This document shows positions 26,471 to 36,026 of a stretch of 64,000 bases of DNA, piece by piece. Each line of letters opens with the position of its first letter. Position 1 is the stretch's first letter. The stretch comes from Methylocaldum marinum. GTDB lineage: Bacteria; Pseudomonadota; Gammaproteobacteria; Methylococcales; Methylococcaceae. A program made the position numbers and the translations under genes. Location of the stretch: the NCBI RefSeq assembly GCF_003584645.1, contig NZ_AP017928.1, forward strand, positions 5,345,501 through 5,409,500, in the 5' to 3' direction. The notes under the pieces were generated by a model. It had not been told where the DNA came from. It made no database searches and was given only the letters and a program-made list of their open reading frames with translations.

Positions 26471-28885
26471 AGCCTGCTCCGGCGTGGCGGACGGGCTATA
26501 TTCGATGGACATTCCCACGACGGGTTTCAGCAAGCGGTTGAGGAGTTCGCGGCCGGAGGACGTGCAGAACAATCCTCCCAGGACGAGCACCAGCAGCAAT
26601 ACGGTTATCGCGAGGGTGACCGGAAGCGTGACGGCGAATTCGAAGTGCAGTTTCTTCTTTCGATCCTCGTCAGTCGCTTGTGCGGCGGATTCGAAGACCG
26701 CCAACCGGGTCCGGGCAGATTGAAGGGCTTCACGGAGCTGGTTTCCTTCTTCCGCCATGTCGTGCAGCCGGGACTGCGTCTTCGCCATTTCTTCGGCATG
26801 AAGGCGGCGTAGGTCGTCGAGTTCTTCGAGCAACGCTTTCTCGTCGGCAGTGCCGGGTTCGGCCGACTGATCCGCGGCCTTGAGTTCCGCGATCTGCCGG
26901 GTCAAGTCAGCCACCTGCCGTTCGGCTGACGCCTTGTCTCGGACCGCGAGGCGGTTCAGGGTTTTCAGCCGCTCGATTTCCTGTTTCAAGGTTGATAGAG
27001 CCTGTTCGCCCTTGCTGTTTTCGGCTTTGTCGTTGCCGGGCTGTTCCGTTAGAAGGCGCTTGTTATTCTCCTGCAAGGATCGAAGCGCTGCTTCTCTATC
27101 GCTTGCGAGTTCGCGCGCTTTTTTCAGCTCCACTTTTAAGGCGTCGATGGCTCTCGTGGCTTCCAGCAATTGCTCTTCGGCATGCTGACGCTGTTCGGTT
27201 ATGGCGGCGGCATTCGCGATGATATCGCTGGCCTTGTTCAGTTGCTTTTCCAGCGTGCTTGCTCTGGAAACCGCTTCCGCAGCCCTGTTCTCGGACTCGT
27301 CCAGTCGCTGGGCGAAATTCCGTTCCCGCGAAAGCGCTTCCCGCAAAGCGGCTTCGAGTTCCTGAACCTTGTCTTCTTGTGTTGCTGCTGAACTCTCTTC
27401 CGGAGCTTGGCTGTCCCGAGCGACGGATTGCTGCGCTTCCGCGTCGGTCCGGCTTTCCTTGCTCTCGGTTGCGATCGGCGCATCCGATGTCGGCGCCGGC
27501 GCGCCCTTCTCCGGGTCGGGGGCGTCTATCGATTCGTGTTCCGGGTGCTCCGGTTTTCCCGGTGCGCCGTCGTCGAACGCATCTCGGGTCTCTTTCAAGT
27601 CTTCCGGCCGGTCGGACGTGCGGTCCGCCGTTTCCGCCGCTCCGGGCAACACCTCTTCCTGTGGGGCGGGAGTTTCGGTGTTGTCCGCAGCCATATCCGG
27701 CGCGGCCGAATCGCGATCCTCCGACTGCGGTGCCGAGTAAGCGGCAGCGGATTGTGAGTGGGGCGGGATCCATTTCGTGGCTTCTACAACCAGGTGATCA
27801 CGGGGCACCTTGCTGATGCCGCCGGACAGCACAAATGCTTCGAAGCCGTAGCGGATCAATAGGAAGGCGGCAGCCTCGCTGAGCCTTCCGTCCTCGCAAA
27901 CCAGAAGGTACTTGCTCTGCCGGTTCAAGGTCGGAAGCATTACCCGCAAGGAAAAGAATGGAATATTGAGGCTTCCCGGCAATCGGCCCTGCTCGAAGCT
28001 ATCCGGCGAGCGAACATCCAGCCATACCCCGTCCCGGTTGGCCATTCGTTGTGCGCTTTCGAACTCTACCAGGGATATGATCGGATCCTTGAGCAGCTTG
28101 ATGAAACTGCTCTTGTCCAGTCTCAGCAAAATGCCGTCCGTCAGCATCTTTATCGTCACGTTGCGCGGATCGCCGGAAATCAGCGAATCCTCGCCGAAGG
28201 CGTCGCTGATTTTCAGCGTGGCCAGCTTGATTTCCTTGGCGAGACGAGACGGTTTGCGCGACAGGGAACAGCGCCCCTTCTTGATGATGTAGTAAAAGTC
28301 GCCCGGATCGCCCTGGCGGCAAATGACGTCGCCGGCTTTGACCTCGATTTCTTCGAGGCTTCGAAGTATCGCCTGGATATTGGCTGGCGGCAGGCGCTGA
28401 AAAAGCGGTGACTTGAGCAGGGCCGTCATCCAGTCGCGCGTGGGTTCTTCCGGAATATTGCTGACCTTATACGTGGGAAGCTCCCGGTTGAGCTCTTCCT
28501 GCTGGTTTATCATCTCCGGTCTGACTCGGATGTATCTGACGGTGTCATTGGCAATGGCGGAAACTTTGCGCGGAATCTGGTGAGCCAGGGCGAACCGGGC
28601 AGTGTCCGTTCCGCCGCTGATCGAATCCATTTCCACGCCCCCTGCCTGCAGCGATATCGTGCCACTCAACACGTATACCAGCTCATGTTTCGTATCGCCT
28701 TGTCGAAACAGGGCAGAACCTTTCGGCGCCTCGTCGATTCGGATCTGACTGCAAAGCTGCTCGAATCGGCTGTCCGAGAGAGTATTGAGCGGAATCAGAC
28801 GGCGCAATTCCTGTATTTCAGCGGTGCTCAAGGCAGGTGGCATGTTGGTGTCACTAGGGTAGTCCGATTTATGAACGTTGAGCAT
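26465..28885 (-). CDS. Tandem cyclic-nucleotide-binding, rhodanese, coiled-coil membrane protein
   Basis: 806 residues, function unknown. A first CNB-like fold (about 33-125) lacks a recognisable phosphate-binding cassette. A second CNB fold (about 155-265) keeps one (AFGEDSLISGDPRNVT, with the Arg). A rhodanese domain (about 275-365) has C330 in LLVCEDGRLSE. A long acidic, Pro-rich linker (about 375-500) leads to a coiled coil of about 240 residues, one membrane helix (about 750-773) and a 33-residue tail. There is no signal peptide, so the sensory domains are probably cytoplasmic and tail-anchored. CNB domains bind cAMP, cGMP or c-di-GMP; rhodaneses carry sulfane sulfur. It is divergent from the htrA-like gene. 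The start at 28885 has AAGGA close by; an alternative ATG is at 28843. Confidence 0.8.
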   Translation of the reverse strand: MLNVHKSDYPSDTNMPPALSTAEIQELRRLIPLNTLSDSRFEQLCSQIRIDEAPKGSALFRQGDTKHELVYVLSGTISLQAGGVEMDSISGGTDTARFALAHQIPRKVSAIANDTVRYIRVRPEMINQQEELNRELPTYKVSNIPEEPTRDWMTALLKSPLFQRLPPANIQAILRSLEEIEVKAGDVICRQGDPGDFYYIIKKGRCSLSRKPSRLAKEIKLATLKISDAFGEDSLISGDPRNVTIKMLTDGILLRLDKSSFIKLLKDPIISLVEFESAQRMANRDGVWLDVRSPDSFEQGRLPGSLNIPFFSLRVMLPTLNRQSKYLLVCEDGRLSEAAAFLLIRYGFEAFVLSGGISKVPRDHLVVEATKWIPPHSQSAAAYSAPQSEDRDSAAPDMAADNTETPAPQEEVLPGAAETADRTSDRPEDLKETRDAFDDGAPGKPEHPEHESIDAPDPEKGAPAPTSDAPIATESKESRTDAEAQQSVARDSQAPEESSAATQEDKVQELEAALREALSRERNFAQRLDESENRAAEAVSRASTLEKQLNKASDIIANAAAITEQRQHAEEQLLEATRAIDALKVELKKARELASDREAALRSLQENNKRLLTEQPGNDKAENSKGEQALSTLKQEIERLKTLNRLAVRDKASAERQVADLTRQIAELKAADQSAEPGTADEKALLEELDDLRRLHAEEMAKTQSRLHDMAEEGNQLREALQSARTRLAVFESAAQATDEDRKKKLHFEFAVTLPVTLAITVLLLVLVLGGLFCTSSGRELLNRLLKPVVGMSIEYSPSATPEQAS

Positions 28886-28914
28886 CGATCCTTTAGGGCT
28901 CCAAGCCTTTAGCG

Positions 28915-28944
28915 TTGTTCGGTTTTACCGCGCTTCCATATAAT
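28915..28944 (+). promoter_or_regulatory. Sigma-70-like promoter of the HtrA protease gene
   Basis: TTGTTC at 28915-28920, an 18-bp spacer, then a perfect TATAAT at 28939-28944. It lies about 100 bp upstream of the protease ATG in the divergent gap with the CNB-rhodanese gene. Confidence 0.45.
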
Positions 28945-29040
28945 AGACCATCCCGCCGCGAGTACTTTGTGATCTGTATCAACTATCAATGGTTTCGTAT
29001 CGAAGCCGTTCAACCTTCTTGAAACGACCGAGGTATAACA

Positions 29041-30396
29041 ATGAGCGACTTTCGTCGATTGCTTGCACTATTTTTGGCCGGGTTGCTGTATTTCACGGAT
29101 GCAGCGTACGCGGTCTGGCCGGCCAGCGTGGACGGTCAACCTTTGCCCAGCCTTTCGCCCATGCTGAAGAAGGCAACCCCGGCCGTAGTGAATATTTCGA
29201 CGCGGACGCAGATTCAGGAAGCCGAGCACCCTTTGCTGCGCGATCCGTTTTTTCGATATTTTTTCGACATTCCGAACCAACCTCGCCGTCGTGAGACGTC
29301 CAGCCTGGGCTCGGGCGTAATCGTCGATGCGAGGCGCGGTTATATCCTTACCAATAATCACGTCATCGACAAAGCCGATGAGATCACGGTGACGCTTAAT
29401 GACGGCCGTCATCTCAGTGCGAAATTGATCGGGGCCGATCCGGAGTCGGATATCGCCGTGATCAAAGTCGAACCGCAGAGCCTGAGCGAACTGCCTATCG
29501 CCGACTCCAGCCAGTTGCAAGTGGGCGATTTCGTCGTGGCCATCGGCAATCCGTTCGGGCTGGGGCAAACCGTGACCTCCGGCATTATCAGCGCACTCGG
29601 GCGGTCCGGGCTCGGCATCGAAGGTTACGAGGATTTCATCCAGACCGATGCGTCGATCAATCCCGGCAATTCGGGAGGTGCGCTCGTCAACTTGCGAGGC
29701 GAGTTGATCGGAATCAACACCGCGATTCTGGCGCCCAGCGGCGGAAACGTGGGTATCGGTTTCGCCATTCCCGCAAATATGGCGACCAGCATCATGACCA
29801 CTCTGATCGAACACGGCGAAGTTCGCCGCGGTTTGCTGGGCGTCACGGTCCAGGACTTGACTCCGGACCTGGCGCAGGCCTTCGGTCTCAGCCAAACCCA
29901 GGGCGCCGTTATTACCGGCGTGCAGCCCGATTCTCCCGCCGCCAAGGCCAAACTCGAACCGGGCGACATCGTGCAGGCGGTCAACGATCGCCGCGTCAGA
30001 AACAGTATGGATGTACGTAATGCCGTCGGCTTGCAGCAGATCGGGGACAAAGTCCGAATCGAAGTTCTGCACAAGGGCGAATCCGTGGTCCGCGAAGCGA
30101 GGATCGCCGAACCCAGGATCAGCCGCGAGGAGGGCAAAAAGGTCCATCCGAAGCTGTCCGGCACCTTGCTCGGCAACACCGAGCCGAACGAACGCGTTCA
30201 GGGCATCAGGGTGGAAAAGATCCATACTGCCTCCTATGCTTACCAGGCCGGTCTGCGGCCGGGCGATCTCATCGTCATGGCCAACCGCCAGCCGGTGAGA
30301 AATCTAAAAGAACTCAGGGCCGCCTCCGGCGGCAGCAGCGAGTTGTTGCTCAACCTGCAGCGGGGGAACGGTTCGTTCTTCTTGCTGCTACGCTGA
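29041..30396 (+). CDS. Periplasmic serine protease of the HtrA/DegQ family
   Basis: 451 residues with GAGG before the ATG. A signal peptide (about residues 1-24, ending AAYA) exports it to the periplasm. The trypsin-like domain has the full triad: H107 in TNNHVID, D137 in ESDIAVIKV and S211 in NPGNSGGAL. Two PDZ domains follow. It degrades or holds misfolded envelope proteins. The length suggests DegQ or MucD rather than the longer DegP. A terminator follows directly. Confidence 0.95.
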   Translation: MSDFRRLLALFLAGLLYFTDAAYAVWPASVDGQPLPSLSPMLKKATPAVVNISTRTQIQEAEHPLLRDPFFRYFFDIPNQPRRRETSSLGSGVIVDARRGYILTNNHVIDKADEITVTLNDGRHLSAKLIGADPESDIAVIKVEPQSLSELPIADSSQLQVGDFVVAIGNPFGLGQTVTSGIISALGRSGLGIEGYEDFIQTDASINPGNSGGALVNLRGELIGINTAILAPSGGNVGIGFAIPANMATSIMTTLIEHGEVRRGLLGVTVQDLTPDLAQAFGLSQTQGAVITGVQPDSPAAKAKLEPGDIVQAVNDRRVRNSMDVRNAVGLQQIGDKVRIEVLHKGESVVREARIAEPRISREEGKKVHPKLSGTLLGNTEPNERVQGIRVEKIHTASYAYQAGLRPGDLIVMANRQPVRNLKELRAASGGSSELLLNLQRGNGSFFLLLR

Positions 30397-30415
30397 TAAC
30401 CAGTGCCGAACTGCT

Positions 30416-30443
30416 AAGGGGCTGTTATTACGGCCCCTTTTTT
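30416..30443 (+). terminator. Rho-independent terminator after the HtrA gene
   Basis: Stem GGGGC/GCCCC (30418-30422 with 30433-30437), 10-base loop, then six T at 30438-30443. It lies 20 bp past the stop and only about 15 bp before the next start codon. Confidence 0.75.
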
Positions 30444-30457
30444 GCGAGCGAAGTCAT

Positions 30458-31099
30458 ATGGGGTTTTGGTGGACCGTTTCCCAGCCGAATTACTGGCTGC
30501 CTCTAATGGGCATGGCCCTGCTGCATATGCCGCTTTTCCTTCTACTCGAAAGATTACAACGGAAATTGGTGGACATTCCACTAAGCCGCGAGATAGCCGC
30601 CTGGGCCGGACCACCGTTTGTGCATGCCGTACTCGCTCTGGGTTTTGTCATCTGGGTGTACCCTCATCAGTTCGGGCACGGGGTGGGGCCGGATTTCATA
30701 ACGAGCCTTCATGGGAGAGCCAGGCCGATCTCGGATTTATTCAATCTTACGTTCGTAATGTCGGTGTTTTTGCCTTGGCTGCCGGTGATCGGCCGGTTCC
30801 GGGGGGTGGTGACATCGGTCCAGATCGCCGTGCTCGGAGCCGTATTGCTACACTGGCGGTATCCGAGTGCGTCGATAGAGTATTTTCCGCCTGCTTCGAT
30901 GCTTGCCGGACTCGTCGCCTTATCGGTGGGCTTGCATCTCCTGGCGGGCGAATTCAGCGAGCGGGCGGGGCTCCGACTGGACGCAATGTTGGAAACGGAA
31001 GGGTGGGGGAATCTCATCCAAGCGCCGCTGGATTTCCTTCTGCAAGGCGCGGTGGTACTGCGGTATGGGCTCTATTTGGGCGGGCAGTTGCCGGACTGA
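30458..31099 (+). CDS. Multipass membrane protein of unknown function
   Basis: 213 residues from the ATG at 30458; the ribosome site is weak. Several hydrophobic segments are visible: about residues 13-30 (LPLMGMALLHMPLFLLLE), 50-68, 92-112, 118-132 and 145-165. Charged loops lie between. The overall look is of five or so helices, vaguely like sterol-desaturase-related membrane proteins but without a His-box cluster, so no function is proposed. It starts immediately after a terminator, so it probably has its own promoter or relies on read-through. Confidence 0.65.
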   Translation: MGFWWTVSQPNYWLPLMGMALLHMPLFLLLERLQRKLVDIPLSREIAAWAGPPFVHAVLALGFVIWVYPHQFGHGVGPDFITSLHGRARPISDLFNLTFVMSVFLPWLPVIGRFRGVVTSVQIAVLGAVLLHWRYPSASIEYFPPASMLAGLVALSVGLHLLAGEFSERAGLRLDAMLETEGWGNLIQAPLDFLLQGAVVLRYGLYLGGQLPD

Positions 31100-31152
31100 A
31101 CGAGGCGGAAGCAGTAGGCTTGCCTCTATGGGAAGCTACTATGCAGGCTTCA

Positions 31153-31170
31153 TCGGCAAGGGATTGCCGA
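31153..31170. repeat. Isolated hairpin half of the dispersed repeat
   Basis: TCGGCAAG-GG-ATTGCCGA; its reverse complement equals the right hairpin of the repeats at 9707, 41737 and 59544. It lies between two convergent genes. Confidence 0.6.
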
Positions 31171-31252
31171 CGCCGCGACCCGTTGTCGTCTCCGGTCGGC
31201 GCTTCCCGCAAGTTTGGTTCGGAAAAGTGCCGGCCGAGTCGGCGAAGGTGGG

Positions 31253-31279
31253 ACAGGGCGGGGTGTTCCCGCCCTGTTT
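31253..31279. terminator. Hairpin terminator between convergent genes
   Basis: Perfect 10-bp stem ACAGGGCGGG/CCCGCCCTGT with the loop GTGTT (31253-31277), then TT. It lies 16 bp past the ilvE stop on the minus strand and after the membrane-protein gene on the plus strand, so it may serve both. The T tract is short. Confidence 0.6.
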
Positions 31280-31294
31280 GCGGCCGGGGTCTGA

Positions 31295-32218
31295 TTAACC
31301 CACGCGGCTGAGCCAGTCCTGATGATCGTTGCGGCGGCCGTGCACGTAATCGAAATAAAGAGACTGCAATTTTTCCGTGATCGGTCCGCGCCCGCCCTCG
31401 CCGATGGTCCGCCCGTCGACTTCCCGGATCGGGGTCACTTCGGCGGCGGTGCCGGTGAAGAAGGCTTCGTCCGCGACATAGACTTCGTCGCGGGTAATGC
31501 GTTTTTCGACGACTTCGAGTCCGTTTTCCCGTGCGATGGTGAAGACCGTCTCGCGGGTGATGCCTTCCAGCGCCGAGGTCAGGTCCGGCGTATACAGCTT
31601 GCCGCGGCGCACGATGAAGACGTTCTCGCCACTGCCCTCGGCGACATAACCTTCGTGGTCGAGCAGCAAGGCCTCGTCGCAGCCCGCTTCCACGGCTTCC
31701 TGAACGGCCAGGATGGAGTTCAGGTAATTGCCGTTCGCCTTGGCCTTGCACATGACGCTGTTGACGTAATTGCGGGTGTAGGATGATGTGCGGACCTTGA
31801 TGCCGCGGGCCATGTTTTCCGCGCCGAGGTAAGATCCCCATTCCCAGGCGGCGACCATGACATGCACCTTGAGGCCCTTGGCGTGCAGGCCCATGCCCTC
31901 GGAACCGTAGAAGCACATCGGCCGAATGTATGCGCTGGACAGGTTGTTCCGGCTCACGGCTTCGCATTGTGCGCGGTCGAGGATGTCCTTGTCGAAAGGA
32001 ATCTTCATACACATGATATGGGCGGAGCGGAACAGCCGGTCGGTGTGGTCGCGCAGCCGGAAGATCGCCGCGCCGTGATCGGTCTTGTAAGCCCTGAGGC
32101 CTTCGAATACGCCGCAGCCGTAATGCAGGGTATGGGTCAGCAGGTGAACCTTTGCGTCTCGCCAGGGCAGCCATTCGCCGTCGAGCCAGATGACGCCGTC
32201 TCTGTCATCCATCGCCAT
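31295..32218 (-). CDS. ilvE: Branched-chain amino acid aminotransferase
   Basis: 307 residues, fold-type IV PLP enzyme. It transfers the amino group between glutamate and the keto acids of valine, leucine and isoleucine. Landmarks are HTLHYGCGVFEGLRAY, the PLP Lys in CKAKANGNYLNS, the EALLLDHEGYVAEGSGEN signature and FFTGTAAEVTPI. The ATG start fits the family (MAMDDRDGVIWLDG). It follows glnE with a 36-bp gap. Confidence 0.94.
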   Translation of the reverse strand: MAMDDRDGVIWLDGEWLPWRDAKVHLLTHTLHYGCGVFEGLRAYKTDHGAAIFRLRDHTDRLFRSAHIMCMKIPFDKDILDRAQCEAVSRNNLSSAYIRPMCFYGSEGMGLHAKGLKVHVMVAAWEWGSYLGAENMARGIKVRTSSYTRNYVNSVMCKAKANGNYLNSILAVQEAVEAGCDEALLLDHEGYVAEGSGENVFIVRRGKLYTPDLTSALEGITRETVFTIARENGLEVVEKRITRDEVYVADEAFFTGTAAEVTPIREVDGRTIGEGGRGPITEKLQSLYFDYVHGRRNDHQDWLSRVG

Positions 32219-32254
32219 CAGTCGTTCTCCGAAATTACCAGTGAAAAGAAAAGC

Positions 32255-35113
32255 TTAGCGTTCCATCACGTCCCGCCAGATCTGCTGCACGCGGGAACGC
32301 AGTTCGAAATGTTCGTCGGCCGCAACCAGCGCGGGCACTTCCAGCAGCGCGCACCGGTGGGTGTGCTCACGGAAAATACAGTAGGCCTGTTTCAATACTC
32401 CGGCGTCGTCGGAGCCTAAAAAACCGGCCTTGGTGAGAGACTCCAACAGGCGCACCACGTCGGTCCACTCGGTCAGTTCAGTGCAGTGGTGAGCACCCGA
32501 AAGGACCCCGAATTGTACTATAAACTCGATATCGACGATACCGCCGAAGCCCTGCTTCAAATCGAATACCGCCGGATCCTTGGCCGCCAGATTGGCGCGC
32601 ATTTTTTCGCGCATCTCGCGAATTTCGGTTCGTAGGGGCTCGATGTCCCGCTGCCGGCACAGGGATTGCTCGCGGATCGCGCCGAACCGCTCGCCGATGT
32701 TCGGATCTCCGGCGACGAATCGGGCTTTTACCAGTGCCTGTTGTTCCCAGGTCCAGGCACTGTCCATTTGGTAAGTATGGTAGGCATCGATGCTGCTGAC
32801 CAGGAGGCCGGAGCTTCCGGACGGCCGGAGCCGCAAATCCACCTCGTAGAGGGTTCCCGCCGGGGTGTTGGCGGTCAGGAGATGGATGATGCGCTTGCCC
32901 ATGCGCGCGAAGAACTCGGCAGTGGTCACCGGCCGCTCGCCGTTGGTGAGAGCGCTGTCGGTACCGTCGTAGAGGAAGACCAGATCCAGGTCCGACCCGT
33001 AACCGAGTTCCAGTCCGCCCATCTTGCCGTAGGCGATCACGCCGAAACCGCCGACTTCGTCGATACCGGCACCGGGCGGAACGCCGTGCCGCGTCGCCGT
33101 CAACCGCCAGGCCTGTCGCATGACCTCGGTCACCAGGACTTCGGCGATATAGGTGAGATAATCGCTGACCACCATGATCGGAATGGCGCCCACGAAATCG
33201 GCCGCCGCCACGCGCAGAGCATTGGTTTGTTTGAACTGGCGGAGTCCGATCAGGATCTGCTCGAGATCGTCGTGATCGATCGCATCGAGTTTCCGTTTCA
33301 GCTCCCGCTCCAGGTCCGTCTTGGACAGCGGGGCGTAAAGCGCGCGCGGGTCCAGTAGTTCGTCCAGGAGCAGAGGATGCTGCGCGATAAAGTGAGTGAT
33401 CCAGGGACTGCCCGCCGCCAGTTTGACGAGTTGCGACAGCGCTTGCGGATTCTCCGCCAGGAGGGTCAGGTATACGTTACGGCTGGCGATGGCTTCCAGT
33501 AACGCGAAAATTCGTTCCAGGGCATTCTCGGGCCGGTCGGTCGAAGCGGTGGCGCGCAGCAGCATCGGCAGAAGGCGGGCGAGTTCCGAAGCGCCCCTCG
33601 GGGTGAGATTCCTGATCGCATGCGAGGACTGGAAAGACTCGATGAGTTTTGCACCGAACCCGGGGTTAGGCCAGCCGAGGTTCCGCAACGCCGTATCGAT
33701 CTGTTCGCGGTCTCCGTTCAATGAGAATACGTCTCGAGCTTCGGATTTGACCGGCGCGACGACTTGTTCGAACACCTCGTGTACTTCATGGCGTACCTGG
33801 TCGATGTGCGCCTTGAACGTTTCCCAGTCGGCAAGGCCCATGGTAAATGCCAGACTGTGCCGCTGCACCGGATCGGTGGGGAGATCGTGGGTTTGTTTGT
33901 CGGCGTATTGTTGCAGCCGGTTTTCCACGGTGCGGAGAAAGCGGTAGGCGCTCTGGAGTTTTTCGACCGTCGGCGCGGGCAGCAAACCCAAATCGGCCAG
34001 CGTTGCCAGGACGGCCTGGATGCGGCGTTCCTGCAGGCGTTTCTCGCGTCCGCCGCGAATCAACTGAAACGCCTGGCCGATGAATTCGATTTCCCGGATC
34101 CCGCCGGGACCGAGCTTGATGTTCTCCTGGCGTTCCTTGCGCTGGAGTTCCAGCGAGATTTTATGTTTCAACTCGCGCAACTCGCCGAGGGTTCGGTAAT
34201 CCAGGTATCGCCGATAAACGAAGGGTCTGAGAAATTCCTCGAGTTCGCGTCCGGCTTCGAAATCTCCGGCCATGGCGCGTACCTTGACCATGGCATAGCG
34301 CTCCCATTCGCGCGCCTGGCTTTGATAATACGCTTCCAAGGCGTAGAAATTCTGCACCAAGGGGCCTGAGTCGCCGAACGGACGCAGGCGCAGGTCGACG
34401 CGGAAGACGAAGCCGTCCTCGGTCTTGGCATCCAGCACTTTGACCAGATTGCGCGCCAGCCTGGTATAGAACTCGGCGTAGCTGGTTTCGCGCTTGTCGG
34501 CCAAAACGCCGTCGTCGCGGTAGGCAAAAATCAGATCAATGTCGGACGAGAAATTCAGTTCCCACGCGCCGAGCTTGCCCATGCCCAGCACGACCAGCGA
34601 TTGCGGCCGGCCCTGCTTGTCGGTCGGCGTTCCCCTGGCGGCGCAGGCTTGGCGAAAAAGAAAGTCGAGGCTTTCCTGCACGCACACGTCGGCGAGCGCG
34701 GATAGATCCCGGAGGGTTTCTTCCAGGCTTGCCCAGCCGGCGATGTCGCGCCAGGCGATGCGTACCATTTCGAGGTTGCGGAAGCGGCGCAGAATAGCCA
34801 TCAATTCGGTTTCGGCGGTTGCGCCCTCGAGAAGCCGTCGCAAACGGGCGCGATAGCTTTCCTCGTCGGTCGAGTTCGACAGCCGGCCCGATCCCACGAG
34901 TTCTTTCAACAGTTCCGGCCGGCGGGCGCATTGTTCGGCGACGAAGGGGCTCGATGCCCATACCGGGCCCAGAGAATCTTTTATTTGTTTCGGTAGCGCT
35001 TCGAGTTCGATTCCGAGCGGCGCCGAGTTTGCGGAAAACGAAGCCAAAGCCGAGGCGACCGGCGGTCTGAGCGGTTCCGGCAAGTGCAAGAGGAAATCGG
35101 GGTTATCGGACAT
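32255..35113 (-). CDS. glnE: Bifunctional glutamine synthetase adenylyltransferase/adenylyl-removing enzyme
   Basis: 952 residues, normal size. It adds or removes AMP on glutamine synthetase under control of PII proteins. There are two nucleotidyltransferase domains. The N-terminal, de-adenylylating one has GMGKLGAWELNFSSDIDLIF (metal ligands in SDID). The C-terminal, adenylylating one has YGKMGGLELGYGSDLDLVF. The central helical domain is intact. It sits between a TPR gene and ilvE on the same strand. Confidence 0.95.
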   Translation of the reverse strand: MSDNPDFLLHLPEPLRPPVASALASFSANSAPLGIELEALPKQIKDSLGPVWASSPFVAEQCARRPELLKELVGSGRLSNSTDEESYRARLRRLLEGATAETELMAILRRFRNLEMVRIAWRDIAGWASLEETLRDLSALADVCVQESLDFLFRQACAARGTPTDKQGRPQSLVVLGMGKLGAWELNFSSDIDLIFAYRDDGVLADKRETSYAEFYTRLARNLVKVLDAKTEDGFVFRVDLRLRPFGDSGPLVQNFYALEAYYQSQAREWERYAMVKVRAMAGDFEAGRELEEFLRPFVYRRYLDYRTLGELRELKHKISLELQRKERQENIKLGPGGIREIEFIGQAFQLIRGGREKRLQERRIQAVLATLADLGLLPAPTVEKLQSAYRFLRTVENRLQQYADKQTHDLPTDPVQRHSLAFTMGLADWETFKAHIDQVRHEVHEVFEQVVAPVKSEARDVFSLNGDREQIDTALRNLGWPNPGFGAKLIESFQSSHAIRNLTPRGASELARLLPMLLRATASTDRPENALERIFALLEAIASRNVYLTLLAENPQALSQLVKLAAGSPWITHFIAQHPLLLDELLDPRALYAPLSKTDLERELKRKLDAIDHDDLEQILIGLRQFKQTNALRVAAADFVGAIPIMVVSDYLTYIAEVLVTEVMRQAWRLTATRHGVPPGAGIDEVGGFGVIAYGKMGGLELGYGSDLDLVFLYDGTDSALTNGERPVTTAEFFARMGKRIIHLLTANTPAGTLYEVDLRLRPSGSSGLLVSSIDAYHTYQMDSAWTWEQQALVKARFVAGDPNIGERFGAIREQSLCRQRDIEPLRTEIREMREKMRANLAAKDPAVFDLKQGFGGIVDIEFIVQFGVLSGAHHCTELTEWTDVVRLLESLTKAGFLGSDDAGVLKQAYCIFREHTHRCALLEVPALVAADEHFELRSRVQQIWRDVMER

Positions 35114-35151
35114 GGGACAGCCTCAAATAGGAGGATATCGAAAGCCTGAGC

Positions 35152-35913
35152 TCAAGGGGCTTTGCTGTCGTCACCGAAAAAGGCGGTCAGAAAGCGCGAG
35201 AAGAAATCGCCATAGTCCTCGTGTTTTTCCCGGGCAGCAATCAGCGCCCGTTGGACTTCTTCCTTCAATTTGACGTCGGAAAGCGCCATGTATGGCCGGA
35301 TCGGCGCTTTTTCGGCCTTTTCCAGATACGGCAGGGCCTTATCGTACTCGCCCTGCTGCAATAGGAAGTCGCCATAAAAATAATTCGAGTCCAGCGCGTT
35401 CGGATAAAGCTTCAGGGCCGATTCCAGATATTGGCGCGCCGAATCGTTGTCCCCGAAGGAGATCGGCCACCCGGGAAGCCGGTAATAAAGATTGCCGAGA
35501 GTGATATAAGCCGATCCTTCCATGGCGCGTGGATCGATGTCGATAGCCTTGATGAGCAGTTCCCGCGCTTCGCTGACCCGGCGCAGCGAGCTCAGGCCGA
35601 TGTCCGCGCCGGCGTAGGTGCAGAGCACGATGGCTTCCAGTACGAGGGGGTCCGCGGCATTGGGGTATTGCTCGGAAACGGAATGGACCCGGGCCAGAAG
35701 GTCTTCGAATTTCTCGGCATGTACGGCCGGTGGCAGGCGGTAAAAAATTTCCGCCCATTCGTCCTCCAGGCGGCGGACGAGTTCATGGACCCCGGAGTCG
35801 GTTTCGGCCTTCTTCGCATGGCCGGAGGCCGGGAGGAAAATCGTCAACAGGGCCAGTACAAAATATAAAGACTTCAAATGCAGATTTTCGGCTGTGGGCG
35901 ACGGAGCGGACAT
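35152..35913 (-). CDS. Exported TPR-like protein of unknown function
   Basis: 253 residues. An N-terminal hydrophobic segment (LYFVLALLTIFLP, then ASGHA) looks like a signal peptide. The mature part contains TPR-like helical repeats (GSAYITLGNLYYRLPGW, SARQYLESALKLYPNALDSNYFYGDFLLQQGEYDKALPYLEKAEK). It resembles the TRAP-type TatT or general TPR lipoprotein-like group, but no lipobox is seen. The start may be a few codons downstream. Partner unknown; it is 38 bp upstream of glnE. Confidence 0.75.
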   Translation of the reverse strand: MSAPSPTAENLHLKSLYFVLALLTIFLPASGHAKKAETDSGVHELVRRLEDEWAEIFYRLPPAVHAEKFEDLLARVHSVSEQYPNAADPLVLEAIVLCTYAGADIGLSSLRRVSEARELLIKAIDIDPRAMEGSAYITLGNLYYRLPGWPISFGDNDSARQYLESALKLYPNALDSNYFYGDFLLQQGEYDKALPYLEKAEKAPIRPYMALSDVKLKEEVQRALIAAREKHEDYGDFFSRFLTAFFGDDSKAP

Positions 35914-35995
35914 TCTAGCAACCGAGGGTGGGGGGCGTTAATGACGATTTTCCGTAAATTTGTTGCAAAGCGTCCTACTTTATCGCTGAGTTGCG

Positions 35996-36020
35996 GTGGC
36001 CGGTTCAGCCGGCCGGCCAC
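35996..36020 (-). other. Strong hairpin downstream of the 36.0-36.6 kb gene
   Basis: GTGGCCGG/CCGGCCAC with a 9-base loop, 7 bases past the stop of the minus-strand gene. There is no T tract, so a terminator role is uncertain. Confidence 0.4.
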
Positions 36021-36026
36021 GGGGGC

